Shown: positions 23,446 to 33,943, counted from the stretch's first letter. The stretch is DNA of 64,000 bases from Ovis canadensis (GCF_042477335.2 NC_091262.1:68062001-68126000); one strand, 5' to 3'. The notes: generated by a model from the sequence alone, not told the origin. Program-made: numbers and translations.

Positions 23446-24737
23446 AAGGGTATAACGCTAGTAAAGTAATGCCCAAAATTCTCCAAGCCATGCTTCAGCA
23501 ATACATGAACCATGGACTTCCAGATGTTCAAGCTCGTTTTAGAAAAGGCAGAGGAACCAGAGATCAAATTGCCAACATCTGCTGGATCATGGAAAAAGCA
23601 AGAGAATTCCAGAAAAACATCTATTTCTGCTTTATTGACTATGCCAAAGCCTTTGACTGTGTGGATCACAATCAACTGTGGAAAATTCTGAAAGAGATGG
23701 GAATACCAGACCACCTGACCTGCCTCTTGAGAAATCTGTATGCAGGTCAGGAAGCAACACTTAGAACTCGACATGGAACAACAGACTGGTTCCAAATAGG
23801 AAAAGGAGTACATCAAGGCTGTATATTGTCACCCTGCTTATTTAACTTCTATGCAGAGTACATCATGAGAAACGCTGGGCTGGAAGAAGCACAAGCTGAA
23901 ATCAAGATTGCTGGGAGAAATATCAATAACCTCAGATATGCAGACGACACCACCCTTATGGCAGAAAGTGAAGAGGAACTAAAAAGCCTCTTGAGGAAAG
24001 TGAAAGAGGAGAGTGAAAAGGTTAGCTTACAGCTCAACATTCAGAAAATGAAGATCATGGCATCTAGTCCCATCACTTCATGGGAAGTAGATGGGGAAAC
24101 AGTGGAAACAGTGTCAAACTTTATTTTTCTGGGCTCCCAAATCACTGCAGATGGTGACTGCAGCCATGAAATTAAAAGACGCTTACTCCTTGGAAGAAAA
24201 GTTATGATCAACCTAGATAGCGTATTGAAAAGCAGAGACATTACTTTGCCAACAAAGGTCCATCTAGTCAAGGCTATGGTTTTTCCAGTGGTCATGTATG
24301 GATGTGAGAGTTGGACTGTGAAGAAAGCTGAGCGCCAAAGAATTGATGGTTTTGAACTGTGGTGTTGGAGAAGACTCTTGAGAGTCCCTTGGTCTGCAAG
24401 GAGATCCAACCAGTCCATTCTGAAGGAGATCAGCCCTGGGATTTCTTTGGAAGGTATGATGCTAAAGCTGAAACTCCAGTACTTTGGCCACCTCATGCGA
24501 AGAGTTGACCCATTGGAAAAGACTCTGATGCTGGGAGGGATTGGGGGCAGGAGGAAAAGGGGACAACAGAGGATGAGATGGCTGGATGGCATCACTGACT
24601 CGATGGACGTGAGTTTGAGTGAACTCCGGGAGTTGATGATGGACAGGGAGGCCTGGCATGCTGCGATTCATGGGGTCGCAAAGAGTCGGACACGACTGAG
24701 CGACTGAACTGAACTGAAATGAACTGAAGGGTATAAC
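23446..24737 (+). mobile_element. Young BovB with 11-bp duplication and open RT frame
   Basis: The element occupies 23457-24726 and is flanked by AAGGGTATAAC at 23446-23456 and 24727-24737. It is 5'-truncated: it starts just upstream of the segment for [12 protein letters not shown] and lacks the 5' UTR and endonuclease domain. The tail is a run of CTGAA units. It belongs to the younger group. The perfect duplication and the open frame suggest a fairly recent insertion. Confidence 0.95.
23469..24707 (+). CDS. BovB reverse transcriptase, N-terminally truncated, open frame
   Basis: A 412-codon open frame covering the RT domain and the C-terminal region of the BovB polyprotein. Visible in order: [11 protein letters not shown] near residues 22-32; RT motif [10 protein letters not shown] at residues 55-63 (first catalytic Asp at 57); [14 protein letters not shown] around 114-127; the catalytic YADD at 157-160 (23937-23948); and the Arg-rich [16 protein letters not shown] near the end. 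In RTE elements the full protein is about 1,000 aa with an N-terminal apurinic-type endonuclease that nicks the target; that part is absent here. No stop or frameshift interrupts the remainder. There is no promoter or start context to support expression, and the frame start at 23469 is simply the first ATG after truncation. It is best read as the intact 3' part of a dead copy. Confidence 0.85.
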   Translation: MPKILQAMLQQYMNHGLPDVQARFRKGRGTRDQIANICWIMEKAREFQKNIYFCFIDYAKAFDCVDHNQLWKILKEMGIPDHLTCLLRNLYAGQEATLRTRHGTTDWFQIGKGVHQGCILSPCLFNFYAEYIMRNAGLEEAQAEIKIAGRNINNLRYADDTTLMAESEEELKSLLRKVKEESEKVSLQLNIQKMKIMASSPITSWEVDGETVETVSNFIFLGSQITADGDCSHEIKRRLLLGRKVMINLDSVLKSRDITLPTKVHLVKAMVFPVVMYGCESWTVKKAERQRIDGFELWCWRRLLRVPWSARRSNQSILKEISPGISLEGMMLKLKLQYFGHLMRRVDPLEKTLMLGGIGGRRKRGQQRMRWLDGITDSMDVSLSELRELMMDREAWHAAIHGVAKSRTRLSD

Positions 24738-24934
24738 TGAAGAAAGCAGACTATTTCACAAACAGTCCATATACATAAAATATTCAATAGCTCATAAAGT
24801 CTGGGGAAAGAATAATTTTTAATCTCATATCATTGAAGTTTTCATGGGGACCCCATTTATCTTACTGCTTTCTTCCTTGTTTTTGTCTGTTTGTTTGTTT
24901 GTCTTTTGTGGTTTTTTTTTTTTATCATGTACCA

Positions 24935-25261
24935 TCTATCTAGGGCTTTTCTGGTAGCTCACTGGTAAAGAATCTGCCTGCAGTACAGAAGACCCTGGTT
25001 CAATTTCTGGGTCAGGAAGATCCCGTGGAGAAAAGATAGGCTACCCTCTCCAGTATGCTTGGTCTTCCCTGGTGGCTCAGATGAAAAGAATCCACCTGCA
25101 AAGTGGGAGACCTGGGTTCGGTCGCCGGGTTGGGAAGATCCCCTGGAGAAGGGCAACCCACCCCAGTACTGCCTGGAGAATCCCCGTGAACAGAGGATCC
25201 ATGGGGTCTCAAAGAGTTGGACACAACTGAGCGGCTAAACACAGCACACGCCGTCTATCTA
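24935..25261 (+). mobile_element. Dimeric Bov-tA SINE
   Basis: Two tRNA-like heads in tandem. The first starts at 24943 (GGGCTTTTCTGGTAGCTCAC) and stops after CTCCAGTATGCTTGG. The second starts near 25063 (CTTCCCTGGTGGCTCAG) and carries a complete 3' part to AGCACACGCC. The short repeat TCTATCTA flanks the pair at 24935-24942 and 25254-25261, so the dimer inserted as one unit. Confidence 0.88.
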
Positions 25262-25394
25262 AGTATTTAAATTCACATTTTCTCCACAAACTCTGAAGGA
25301 CTGGTTGTCACCCTGACCTCTTTGCTGAACATTATAGATAAAAAGTAGAGGAAAGGAGAAAATTAATTTATATTATCTCATTTGATTTTAATAA

Positions 25395-25590
25395 AAGAAC
25401 TCTAAGGAAGGGAAGGAGAGAAGGACAGCATTATGACCATGTCCATTTCACATGGAGAGGAAAACTCGGAGGTCAAGAGACTTGCCCTCTTGAGCTAGAA
25501 AGCTGCAGTCAGAGCCAGGTCTAGAGTCCCCATCTTCTGAGCTCTAGTTTAGCAGTCCTTCCGCTTTACCATGTGTCTTCTCTATACATT
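25395..25590 (-). mobile_element. MIR SINE relic
   Basis: Left to right it reads as the complement of MIR: ATTATCTCATTTGATTTTAA, GGAGAGGAAAACTCGGAGGTC, AGAGACTTGCCC, AGAGCCAGGTCTAGAGTCC. One of the better preserved MIRs in the window. Confidence 0.8.
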
Positions 25591-25701
25591 TCCAAGATCG
25601 CTAATCCCCATTAAGTTTCACATCTTTCTCTTCATCACAAAGGAAAGGAAAAATCTGATTTAAATCAAAGTATGAAGAATCTGAAATATTTCATATAATT
25701 T

Positions 25702-25844
25702 AAGGGTACATGGCAACCCACTCCAGTGTTCTTGCCTGGAGAATCCCAGGGACAGGGGAGCCTGGTGGGCTGCCATCTCTGGGGTCGCACAGAGTCAGAC
25801 ACGACTAAGGCGACTTAGCAGCAGCAGCAGCAGCAAGGGTACAT
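25702..25844 (+). mobile_element. Bov-A-type SINE with CAG tail, 10-bp duplication
   Basis: A headless unit at 25712-25834 (GGCAACCCACTCCAGTGTTC ... GCGACTTAGCAGCAGCAGC) flanked by AAGGGTACAT at 25702-25711 and 25835-25844. Same structure as the unit at 10322-10436, with a similar AGC run. Confidence 0.92.
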
Positions 25845-26280
25845 ACTTTCTTTAAGTTTCAAAAGTCAGTTATGTTCGGATGCAAGAGGAATAAATGTAC
25901 TTTCACTGTTTTTACTTAAACTTTTGAAAATTATTTTTTCTTCTGTTTAGATATTATGTAAAATATTGGAGTTCCTGATATTTTAGTAGTTACATTTCTG
26001 TTCTTCACCTAAAACTGGCCATGTCTAACACACCACCACTGAAGTATTATCTTATGATTTATCTTATGACTGTGAACACAAACCATGAACTAAGCCTTGT
26101 TCCTCCTAAATGAATAACCGCATTTGCAAAGCATGTTTCACCTATGCAACATCAATCAACAATATCAAGGAGAAACATGGCTCATGTGTACATATACACC
26201 TTCATTTTGGTGCATATCAAGTGTTTGAGGTACACGTGACATTTCCTGAGGCTTGTTTGTTTTCTAAACTTTTTCTTTCA
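25845..26280. other. No gene or repeat recognised
   Basis: AT-rich interval without a supportable feature. Confidence 0.45.
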
Positions 26281-26366
26281 TATTGGGTATAGCCAATAAA
26301 CAATGTTGTGATAGTTTCAGGTGACCAATGAAGGGACTCAGCCATACATATATACATGCATCCATT
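26281..26366 (-). mobile_element. L1 3' UTR fragment
   Basis: AATAAACAATGTTGTGATAG, GTTTCAGGTGACCAATGAAG and GGGACTCAGCCATACATATA match the complement of the ruminant L1 3' UTR. Very short fragment ending in an A run. 26367-26789 beyond it holds nothing recognised. Confidence 0.75.
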
Positions 26367-26789
26367 AAAAAAAAACAATTCATCAACATTAGCATCCTTA
26401 AACTACAAAATGCTTGAAAGTTTTAATCTGCAGCATCCATGTGCTGCCAGGACTGGTATTACCAATAAGCAGAGTCTCAAACCCACAATATGAAATCTTT
26501 CTCCTTTTTATTATAACTCACAGCTTGATCAACCAGAGAAATGTGGCTTGCACATTACTATTCTGCACAATCTCATCAACTTTATCCTTTAGCAATGACC
26601 TTATGATAAGAAACTAAGCCCTTTGAAATAGCATTTGTAATTAATCCATTTCCATAAGATTAACATGTCAAATATCACAAGAATACATGTAACAGCCTTC
26701 TGAAACTTCAAACCCCCTGGTCCCTTAAAACCATACTAAGTATTATCACAGTGTAATCAGCAGAAAATAAATTACTAGGTAACCCCTGT

Positions 26790-27825
26790 GTTTTATGTTC
26801 ATTCATTTATTCATTCATCCAACAAACATTTATTAATATCCATGCTGCACACACCAAACTGCCAGAATCTAAAGAAACAGAGAAATAAGGCTAAGGTGGG
26901 ATTTTGAAAGCATTCACAATTTAGAGAGTAATACAATCTTATTTCTAAAAAGATAAGCTATTCCAATGAGCTATAAGAGATATGAATAAAATCAGAGGTC
27001 TTAGAAGCATAGATTGAGGAACATCTCTACACACATAGCAGGAAATATTCCAAGTAGAAGAAATAAAGTGCTACATACGGAAGCATGATAATTATGATGT
27101 TTCTGAGAATAACAAGCAATTCAGGTGAAACACGACAAACCATCAGCACTGTATCCCTCTTCCTTCCAAAGTATTAGCAAAGGTGAGACTGTACCAGAAG
27201 GGTGGCCGAGAACAAAGCTAGAAAAAATAGGCCTGACACGGTTTTTGTGTGGCCTTGTACCATTATGCCAAGAAGTTTGGAGAGGATTTTTTAGGCTTTA
27301 TCCAGAGGCTAGGAAGCCACTTGAAGTTTCTAGCAGAAAAGCCACATGATAAGAAACATGCTTTAGAAAAATACATGTTGTTCCTGGTGTACAGAACGGA
27401 TTGTATGAGAAGAAATTGGAGATGCAGAGACTGAGCAGAAGACCACTGAATTAACCCCAGCAAGGTTTTGAATAAAAATAGCACTGTTGCTAAGGTGGTG
27501 GAGAAGGAGAGGCATGCAAAGTCAAAGTCACTCAGTTGCATCTGACTCTTTGTGTCTCCATGGACCATACAGTTCATGGAATTCTCCAGGCCAGAACATT
27601 GGAGTGGGTAGCCTTTCCCTTCTCCAGGGGATCTTCCCAACCCAAGGATGGAACCCAGGTCTCCCGCATTGTAGGCAGATTCTTTACCTGCTGAGTCACA
27701 AGGAAAGTTTAAGCACAGACTTCAAAGCTAATTAACGGTGAGTTAGTGAGTAACTGGGACAGATGGTAAGGGGGAGAATAATACCAAGTTTTCTGATTTA
27801 AAAAGTTATGTGAATTAACTACCTC
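26790..27825 (-). mobile_element. L2 LINE relic, interrupted by a SINE
   Basis: Begins with the complement of the L2 3' end (ATTCATTTATTCATTCATCC, AACAAACATTTATTAAT) and continues into segments such as GTGGCCTTGTACCATTATGC and GCCACATGATAAGAAACATG that fit the inverted L2 body. A SINE splits it at 27514-27712. The left retroviral LTR begins where recognisable L2 ends. Boundaries approximate. Confidence 0.6.
27514..27712 (-). mobile_element. Bov-tA SINE in L2
   Basis: Reverse-strand SINE of the subtype whose left end reads AAAGTCAAAGTCACTCAG. The tRNA-like head at the right is diverged (CTGCTGAGTCACAAGGAAAG). Confidence 0.88.
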
Positions 27826-28290
27826 TGAGGTTGAAACAGGAGGGAAGGGGCCAGGACACAAAATTTAAAAGAATGATAAAAGCCATAGGATATAATAAAG
27901 ACTGGTTAGAATCAACTGAGTCCAAGATGGCAGCATATTTGACTTCCAGTGGACCTTGAGCCTCATGTGACACCCACTGTACTACATTAGCATACACTAA
28001 CATCACCAGCATCATGATACTTCTGAAGTCACCCACTGAAGGCCAAAAAGCGAGTGGTGCAAATCCCCACCCTTTCCCCCAAATAATCGGACTAAACCTC
28101 ACATTCATTCACCTATGAAATTACCCAGCCCATAAAAACTAACCACACCAAATTTCAATGTTCTCTTGCTTACTGAGAGGTCCCACACTCTGTCTGTGGA
28201 GTGTGTTTCTCTCTGAATAAATCTACTTCATACTATCGTTTCACCTCCGGATTCTTTTGTGATGAAGCAAGAGCCTGAAATTCACAAGCA
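27826..28290 (+). mobile_element. Endogenous retrovirus, left LTR
   Basis: About 465 bp that aligns by eye with 32840-33750 once two SINEs are removed from the latter. Shared blocks include AACAGGAGGGAAGGGG, TATGAAATTACCCAGCCCAT, CCCACACTCTGT and GTGTGTTTCTCTCT. AATAAA at 28216-28221 would be the polyadenylation signal and CCCATAAAAACT a possible TATA-like site. It has the look of a class I (gammaretrovirus-like) ERV LTR. The two LTRs differ at many sites, so the insertion is old. No clear primer-binding site follows. Confidence 0.75.
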
Positions 28291-29760
28291 ACGAATTAGA
28301 AAAGCCAACCAGGAGAACTGGGTAAGCACAGCTTCGCTGCTCCTCTACTTCCCACCAAGGCTCTCCAGCTCTCCTATTCTCTCCTTCTTTTTCTTATTCT
28401 GTTGCCTTTTCAACCTCTCACCTCCCTTGTGCTTGAGAGGTGCGGCCTTACTCTGCTGGAAATGGGAAAAAGAAATCTGGCAGGCATTTTTCAACCTTGT
28501 TGCTAGGTTTTCTACTTCTTACTGTTACATATGCACAGGCAATGACAGGGAACTTTTCCAGCCATCCTCCCAGGCAGCTAGGGACCCAGACCATAGGAAT
28601 TTTCACTCAAGGTTTCCCTTATCCACCATTTAACTAACTGTTAACAGCTCCGACTATGTAAAAATATAAAATACTGCCTTACTTGGAGTTTGTGCCATGG
28701 TCACAGAGACTGCAATCCATTTGGAAGCTCCCTCACCAGCTGGAGATCTGTGCTCAAGCCTCAGGATGTAAGGGGGCTGGCAGGGGATGGTCCAGTGCCA
28801 CGCGGTTGGGATCCAGTGTGGTGGAAACATCCTTCATTGCCCACCTCCTGGTGTTTGTCTGGCCCCATCCAAGGCCACCCTGACCCCACCCCTCTCCCAC
28901 CCTGTTAGGGAGGGGCAGGCAATTCAAGATGGGTGGGTCTCACACATTGCTGCCCCCCCAGGGATACATGCCCAGGCAATGACCCACATTTGCTGTGCTT
29001 GCCTCCCCTCCAGTCCTATGATTGGGAGTGTCCTTCCAGGGTCAGAACTCTCCATCCCCCTGGCTACAGTCTCAGTGCCTCTGCCTCTGTTTCCATGTCC
29101 ATTCATGCACCTAGTCCCACCGCCAGCTAGCAGCTATCCAGAGACCCTGTGTGGAAAGGGGCAGGGGAACAATGACCCTGAGGCCCAGGGGTGCTGCCCA
29201 CAACAGGGAAGGGAGAAGAGAGTTGGTGGTGGTGGTGGTGGTGTTTTCCCACAAACCATCTCTCTTAATGGCCAGTGCCTGTTTTCCAAAATTTAACCAC
29301 CTTTTTAGAGAAAAAGACTGGAACTTAAATAAGTCTCAGAACCATGAGGATGTCCATTCCAGAGGAACATTTCCCAGAACACAGGGATTAATCTATAAAA
29401 TCTATAAAGAAGTCTTCAGGAAGGTCAATCATCCCGGGTTACCACAGATGCAGGATAGGACATAGGCCCTAAGATGCTGGGTCCTGGCCACATGGGCAGT
29501 ACCACCCTCACTGTGGATTCAGTCAACAGGACTAAGTGGTGGATGGGGATGCCTGGAACCAGTCCTGCTTTAGAGACCCTCCATGGGACCTCCTAATGCT
29601 AGTGCTCCTCTCTGGTACAGGACTATTCTCTCCCTGAAAGGACAATAGTGACCACTTCCTCCATCCCCAAGGACTCATCCCTCAGGTGCATCTTTAGCCA
29701 CTGCAAAAAGTTTTCTCTAGATTCTTTAAAACAGCAACAAAAAAAGCTCATTTTCTTTTG
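28291..29760 (+). mobile_element. ERV internal region, leader-like, unassigned
   Basis: About 1.5 kb following the left LTR, with higher GC between 28680 and 29250. Overlapping frames reach 169 codons (28787-29296) but contain no retroviral motif I can name. It includes a (GGT)n run at 29224-29243. By position it should be the leader and early gag of the provirus; the content alone does not prove this. Confidence 0.45.
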
Positions 29761-30290
29761 GAACATCCACCTATAAACTTGAAGACAATGAGGCCTAGCT
29801 AGAAAATGGGAGCCTCAACTATAATACCATCCTACAGTTAGACATCTTTTGCAAAGGATGGGGGAAACAGACAGAAGTTCCTTATGTACAGGCTTTTACA
29901 GTGCAAAGAGAAAACCCGGAGCTATGTAGGTCCTATGTTGGAGAACCTCGCCAACTGGGACCCATTCATGCTAAAAAAAAAAAAAAAAAGCCCTCACAAG
30001 GGGCAGCCCTAGAAGAACAGGAGCCCCAGACAGAAGACCCAAGCCTCCACTCTCCCACCATCTTCATCTTCTCCTCAACCCTATAAGCCTCTGTACCTTT
30101 CCATGCCAGAAATGCAGCCAGAGCCTCTTTTCCTCCTTCTGGAAGCAGTAGGTGGGCCTCTGGGAATTACCAGAGTCCACACCCCTTCTTTGTTGTTTGA
30201 CTTTAACCAATGTCACACCTGCTTAGGCAGATTCTCGAACAACCTTAGCTGGTTCACCAAAGAATTCCAACTCAAAAGCTTGCCATAGGC
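29761..30290 (+). pseudogene. Gag-like relic of an endogenous retrovirus
   Basis: Two short matches to gammaretrovirus-like Gag are visible in the same order as in the family: VPYVQAF at 29877-29897, as near the end of matrix regions, and a segment at 30226-30270 containing LGRFSNN...KEFQ, as in the N-terminal part of capsid. Frames are broken by stops and by a 17-base A run near 29971-29988. In retroviruses these proteins build the virion core; here only fragments remain, with no protease, polymerase or envelope region recognised downstream. Family assignment rests on short motifs. Confidence 0.6.
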
Positions 30291-30322
30291 CCTGAACTCT
30301 TCTAAGCCTTCTTATTGACACA

Positions 30323-32019
30323 GACTTCAGTGTTCTTTTTTTTTCTTTTTTCTTTTTTTTTCTTAGTTTTTTATATTTTTAATTTTAAAATCTTTAATTC
30401 TTACATGCGTTCCCAAACATGAACCCCCCTCCCACCACCCTCCCCATAACATCTCTCTGGGTCATCCCCATGCACCAGCCCCAAGCATGCTGCATCCTGC
30501 GTCAGACATAGACTGGCAATTCAATTCTTACATGATAGTGTACATGTTAGAATGTCATTCTCCCAAATCATCCCACCCTCTCCCTCTCCCTCTGAGTCCA
30601 AAATTCCATTATACACATCTGTGTCTTTTTTCCTGTCTTGCATACAGGGTCGTCATTGCCATCTTCCTAAATTCCATATATATGTGTTAGTATACTGTAT
30701 TGGTGTTTTTCTTTCTGGCTTACTTCACTCTGTATAATTGGCTCCAGTTTCATCCATCTCATCAGAACTGATTCAAATGAATTCTTTTTAACGGCTGAGT
30801 AATACTCCATTGTGTATATGTACCACTGCTTTCTTATCCATTCATCTGCTGATGGACATCTAGGTTGTTTCCATGTCCTGGCTATTATAAACAGTGCTGC
30901 GATGAACATTGGGGTACATGTGTCTCTTTCCATTCTGGTTTCCTTGGTGTGTATGCCCAGCAGTGGGATTGCTGGGTCATAAGGTAGTTCTATTTGCAAT
31001 TTTTTAAGGACTCTCCACACTGTTCTCCATAGTGGCTGTACTAGTTTGCATTCCCACCAACAGTGTAGGAGGGTTCCCTTTTCTCCACACCCTCTCCAGC
31101 ATTTATTGCTTGCAGATTTTTGGATCACAGCCATTCTGACTGGTGTGAAGTGGTACCTCACTGTGGTTTTCACAGAACTAGAACAAATAATTTCAAGATT
31201 TGTATGGAAATACAAAAAACCTCGAATAGCCAAAGCAATCTTGAGAAAGAAGAATGGAACTGGAGAAATCAACTTGCCTGACTTCAGGCTCTACTACAAA
31301 GCCACAGTCATTAAGACAGTATGGTACTGGCACAAAGACAGACATATAGATCAATGGAACAAAATAGAAAGCCCAGAGATAAATCCACACACATATGGAC
31401 ACCTTATCTTTGACAAAGGAGGCAAGAATATACAATGGAGTAAAGACAATCTCTTTAACAAGTGGTGCTGGGAAAACTGGTCAACCACTTGTAAAAGAAT
31501 GAAACTAGATCACTTTCTAACACCGCACACAAAAATAAACTCAAAATGGATTAAAGATCTAAATGTAAGATCAGAAACTATAAAACTCCTAGAGGAGAAC
31601 ATAGGCAAAACACTCTCAGACATACATCACAGCAGGATCCTCTATGATCCACCTCCCAGAATTCTGGAAATAAAAGCAAAAATAAACAAATGGGATCTAA
31701 TTAAAATTAAAAGCTTCTGCACAACAAAGGAAAATATAAGCAAGGTGAAAAGACAGCCTTCTGAATGGGAGAAAATAATAACAAATGAAGCAACTGACAA
31801 ACAACTAATCTCAAAAATATACAAGCAACTTATGCAGCTCAATTCCAGAAAAATAAACGACCCAATCAAAAAATGGGCCAAAGAACTAAATAGACATTTC
31901 TCCAAAGAAGACATACGAATGGCTAACAAACACATGAAAAGATGCTCAACATCACTCATTATTAGAGAAATGCAAATCAAAACCACAATGAGGTACCACT
32001 TCACGACTTCAGTGTTCTT
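30323..32019 (-). mobile_element. Ruminant L1 with 5' inversion, 15-bp duplication
   Basis: The insertion at 30338-32004 is flanked by GACTTCAGTGTTCTT at 30323-30337 and 32005-32019. From the left, a T-rich stretch (complement of the A-tail) leads into the complement of the L1 3' UTR and the ORF2 C-terminus up to about 31170. From about 31175 to 32004 the sequence switches to plus-strand L1 ORF2 (frame encoding [18 protein letters not shown] and on). The two halves share a 26-bp overlap (31145-31170 versus 31979-32004, one mismatch). This is the structure expected of twin priming during L1 integration. It sits inside the retroviral internal region. Confidence 0.93.
30667..31170 (-). pseudogene. 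L1 ORF2 C-terminal end
   Basis: Reverse-strand frame encoding the end of L1 ORF2p, with [18 protein letters not shown] (Cys-rich motif), [12 protein letters not shown], and the terminal VSQKEKHQYSILTHIYGI. The open frame actually continues to 31272, but everything beyond about 31170 is antisense of the inverted half. ORF2p is the endonuclease and reverse transcriptase that mobilises L1; this copy lacks those domains. Confidence 0.9.
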
Positions 32020-32317
32020 AACAGTAGAGACCAGATTGAGCAGGAAAAGAAGGAAAAGCCTGACTTAAGGAAGGAATGATGGCAAGCCAGGCTTCTGGTA
32101 GCTGTCATAACCCACCTCCTGATCACCCCACAAGTACTCCCAGAACACCCCCTCCAGGGAAGGGAACCAGTTTCTGCTGTGGGAGTTTTGAACCCTGGAA
32201 CAAGAAATGCTCTGCTCCAGATCAGGCATCCTGATAGTCAGAGTCAACGTCCCTACTCAACCTTGAAGCAGTTACAGAAGATGGACCATTGCCCCTCTGC
32301 TTCCTATAAGACTGTGA
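32020..32317 (+). mobile_element. ERV internal remnant
   Basis: Sequence that continues the retroviral interior on the far side of the L1 insertion. Contains no motif I can identify as gag, pol or env. Kept as part of the provirus by position only. Confidence 0.4.
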
Positions 32318-32830
32318 GAATACAGTGGAATATTACTCAGCTATTAAAAAAGAATGCATTTGAATCAGTTCTAATGAGGTGGATGAAACTGGAGCCTATT
32401 ATACAGAGTGAAGTAAGTCAGAAAGAGTATCACCAATACAACATATTAACACATATATATGGAATTTAGAAAGATGGTAACAATGACCCTATATGGAAGA
32501 CAGCAAAAGAGACACAGAGGTAAAGAACAGACTTTTGGATTCTGTGGGAGAAGGCGAGGGTGGGATGATTTGGGAGAATAGCATTAAAACATGTATATTA
32601 TCATATGTGAAATAGATCGCCAGTCCAGGTCCGATGGATGATACAGGGTGCTCGGGGCTGGTGCACTGGGATGACCCTGAGGGATGGGACGGAGAGGGAG
32701 GTGGGAGGGGGCTTCAGGATGGGGAACACAGTTCACCCATGGCTGCTTCATGTCAATGTATGGCAAAAACCACTACAATATTGTAAAGTAATTAGCCTCC
32801 AATTAAAATAATTTTTTTTAACTGAAAAGA
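32318..32830 (+). mobile_element. Ruminant L1 3' end
   Basis: Covers the last ORF2 codons (SVLMRWMKLEPIIQSEVSQK ... LTHIYGI, stop near 32467) and the 3' UTR to AAGTAATTAGCCTCCAATTA and an A-rich end. Diverged from the L1 at 30338-32004 and with a different 3' UTR end (GTCAATGTATGGCAAAAACC), so a different, older subfamily. It abuts the right LTR. Confidence 0.88.
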
Positions 32831-32901
32831 AAAAAAGAATGTGGGAGGGAGGAGTGGAACAGGAGGGAAGGGGGCAAGGTACAACTTTTAAAAGAATGAT
32901 G

Positions 32902-33139
32902 ATAACCATGTCATGGTGCGTGCTCAGCCATGTCTGACTCTTTGTGACCCTTTGGACTATATCCCACCAGGCTCCTCTGTCCATGGGCATTTTCAGGCAT
33001 GGATACTGGAAAGGGTTGTCATCTTCTCCTCCAGGGGATCTTCCTGATGCAGGGGTCAAACCTGCATCTCCTGAGTCTCCCACATTGCAGACAGATTCTT
33101 TACCCACTGAGCCATCAGGAAAGCCCTGATAATAACCAT
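32902..33139 (-). mobile_element. Bov-tA SINE in right LTR
   Basis: Body about 32910-33131, tRNA-like head at the right (CACTGAGCCATCAGGAAAGCCC). Flanked by ATAACCAT at 32902-32909 and 33132-33139. The left LTR is continuous at this point, which confirms the insertion. Confidence 0.92.
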
Positions 33140-33363
33140 AGGACATGACAAAGACTGGTTAGCATCAGTTGGGTCCGAGATGGCAGAAGATTCAACTTCC
33201 AGAGGACCCTGAGCCTCATATGCTCATTGTAATACATTAGCTAAATGACACACCCACCAGCACTATGATAGTTCTGAAGCCAATCGTAAAAATGCCAAAA
33301 AGTGGAAGGTAACCCTCCCTGCCCCTTCTTCAAAATAATTGGTGAATAATCCTCCCACTCATT

Positions 33364-33584
33364 AGCCATGAAGTTGTTGTTTAATAGCTATGTCAGACTC
33401 TTTTTCAACCCGGTGGACTGTAGCCCACTAGGCTCCTCTGTCCATGGGACTTCCCAGGCAAACTAGAATGGGCTGCCATTTCCTTCTCCAGGAGATCTTC
33501 ACAACCCAGGGATCAAACCTACATCTCCTGCATTGGCAGGTGGATTCTTTACCACTGAGCCACCTGGGAAGCCCAGCCTATGAA
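33364..33584 (-). mobile_element. Bov-tA SINE in right LTR
   Basis: Body 33373-33574, well-preserved head at the right (CACTGAGCCACCTGGGAAGCCC). Flanked by AGCCATGAA at 33364-33372 and AGCCTATGAA at 33575-33584, one base apart. The left LTR reads through the site. Confidence 0.92.
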
Positions 33585-33943
33585 ATTACCCAGCCCATAA
33601 ACACAAACCGCACTATATTTTGGGGCCTCTTGCCTTCTGAGGTGGCCCACACTCTGTGAAGTGTGTTTCTCTCTAAATAAATCCACTCTTTACTATCACT
33701 TGGTCTCCAACTTCTTTTGCAATGAAACGAAAACCTGAGATTCACCAGCAATTAAAATTGTAATACTCTCCCAAATTAATCTACATATCCAATACAACCC
33801 CTATCAAAACCCATGCCAGCTTATATGCACAAATTGGCAAGCTGATCCAAAAATTTATGTGGAGATAGAAGTGACCCAATTACAAGGGACGCGATCACTT
33901 CCTAATTTCAAAAGTTACTACAAAGTTACAGTAGCCAGGACAG

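Larger units (their letters stand above)
32840..33750 (+). mobile_element. Endogenous retrovirus, right LTR, split by two SINEs
   Basis: Homologous to 27826-28290 in the same orientation. LTR pieces are 32840-32909, 33132-33372 and 33575-33750; AATAAA lies at 33676-33681. SINEs at 32910-33131 and 33373-33574 fill the gaps. The spacing (about 5 kb between LTR starts) and gag-like content between them fit one decayed provirus with most of pol and env lost. Confidence 0.72.

Noticed and set aside
28787-29296. Envelope gene of the provirus
   Set aside because: No envelope cleavage site, fusion or transmembrane motif is visible, and its position next to the left LTR is wrong for env.
31046-32068. 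340-codon forward open frame
   Set aside because: Its first part is antisense L1, its middle is the inverted L1 half in sense, and its end is flanking retroviral DNA. Not a gene.
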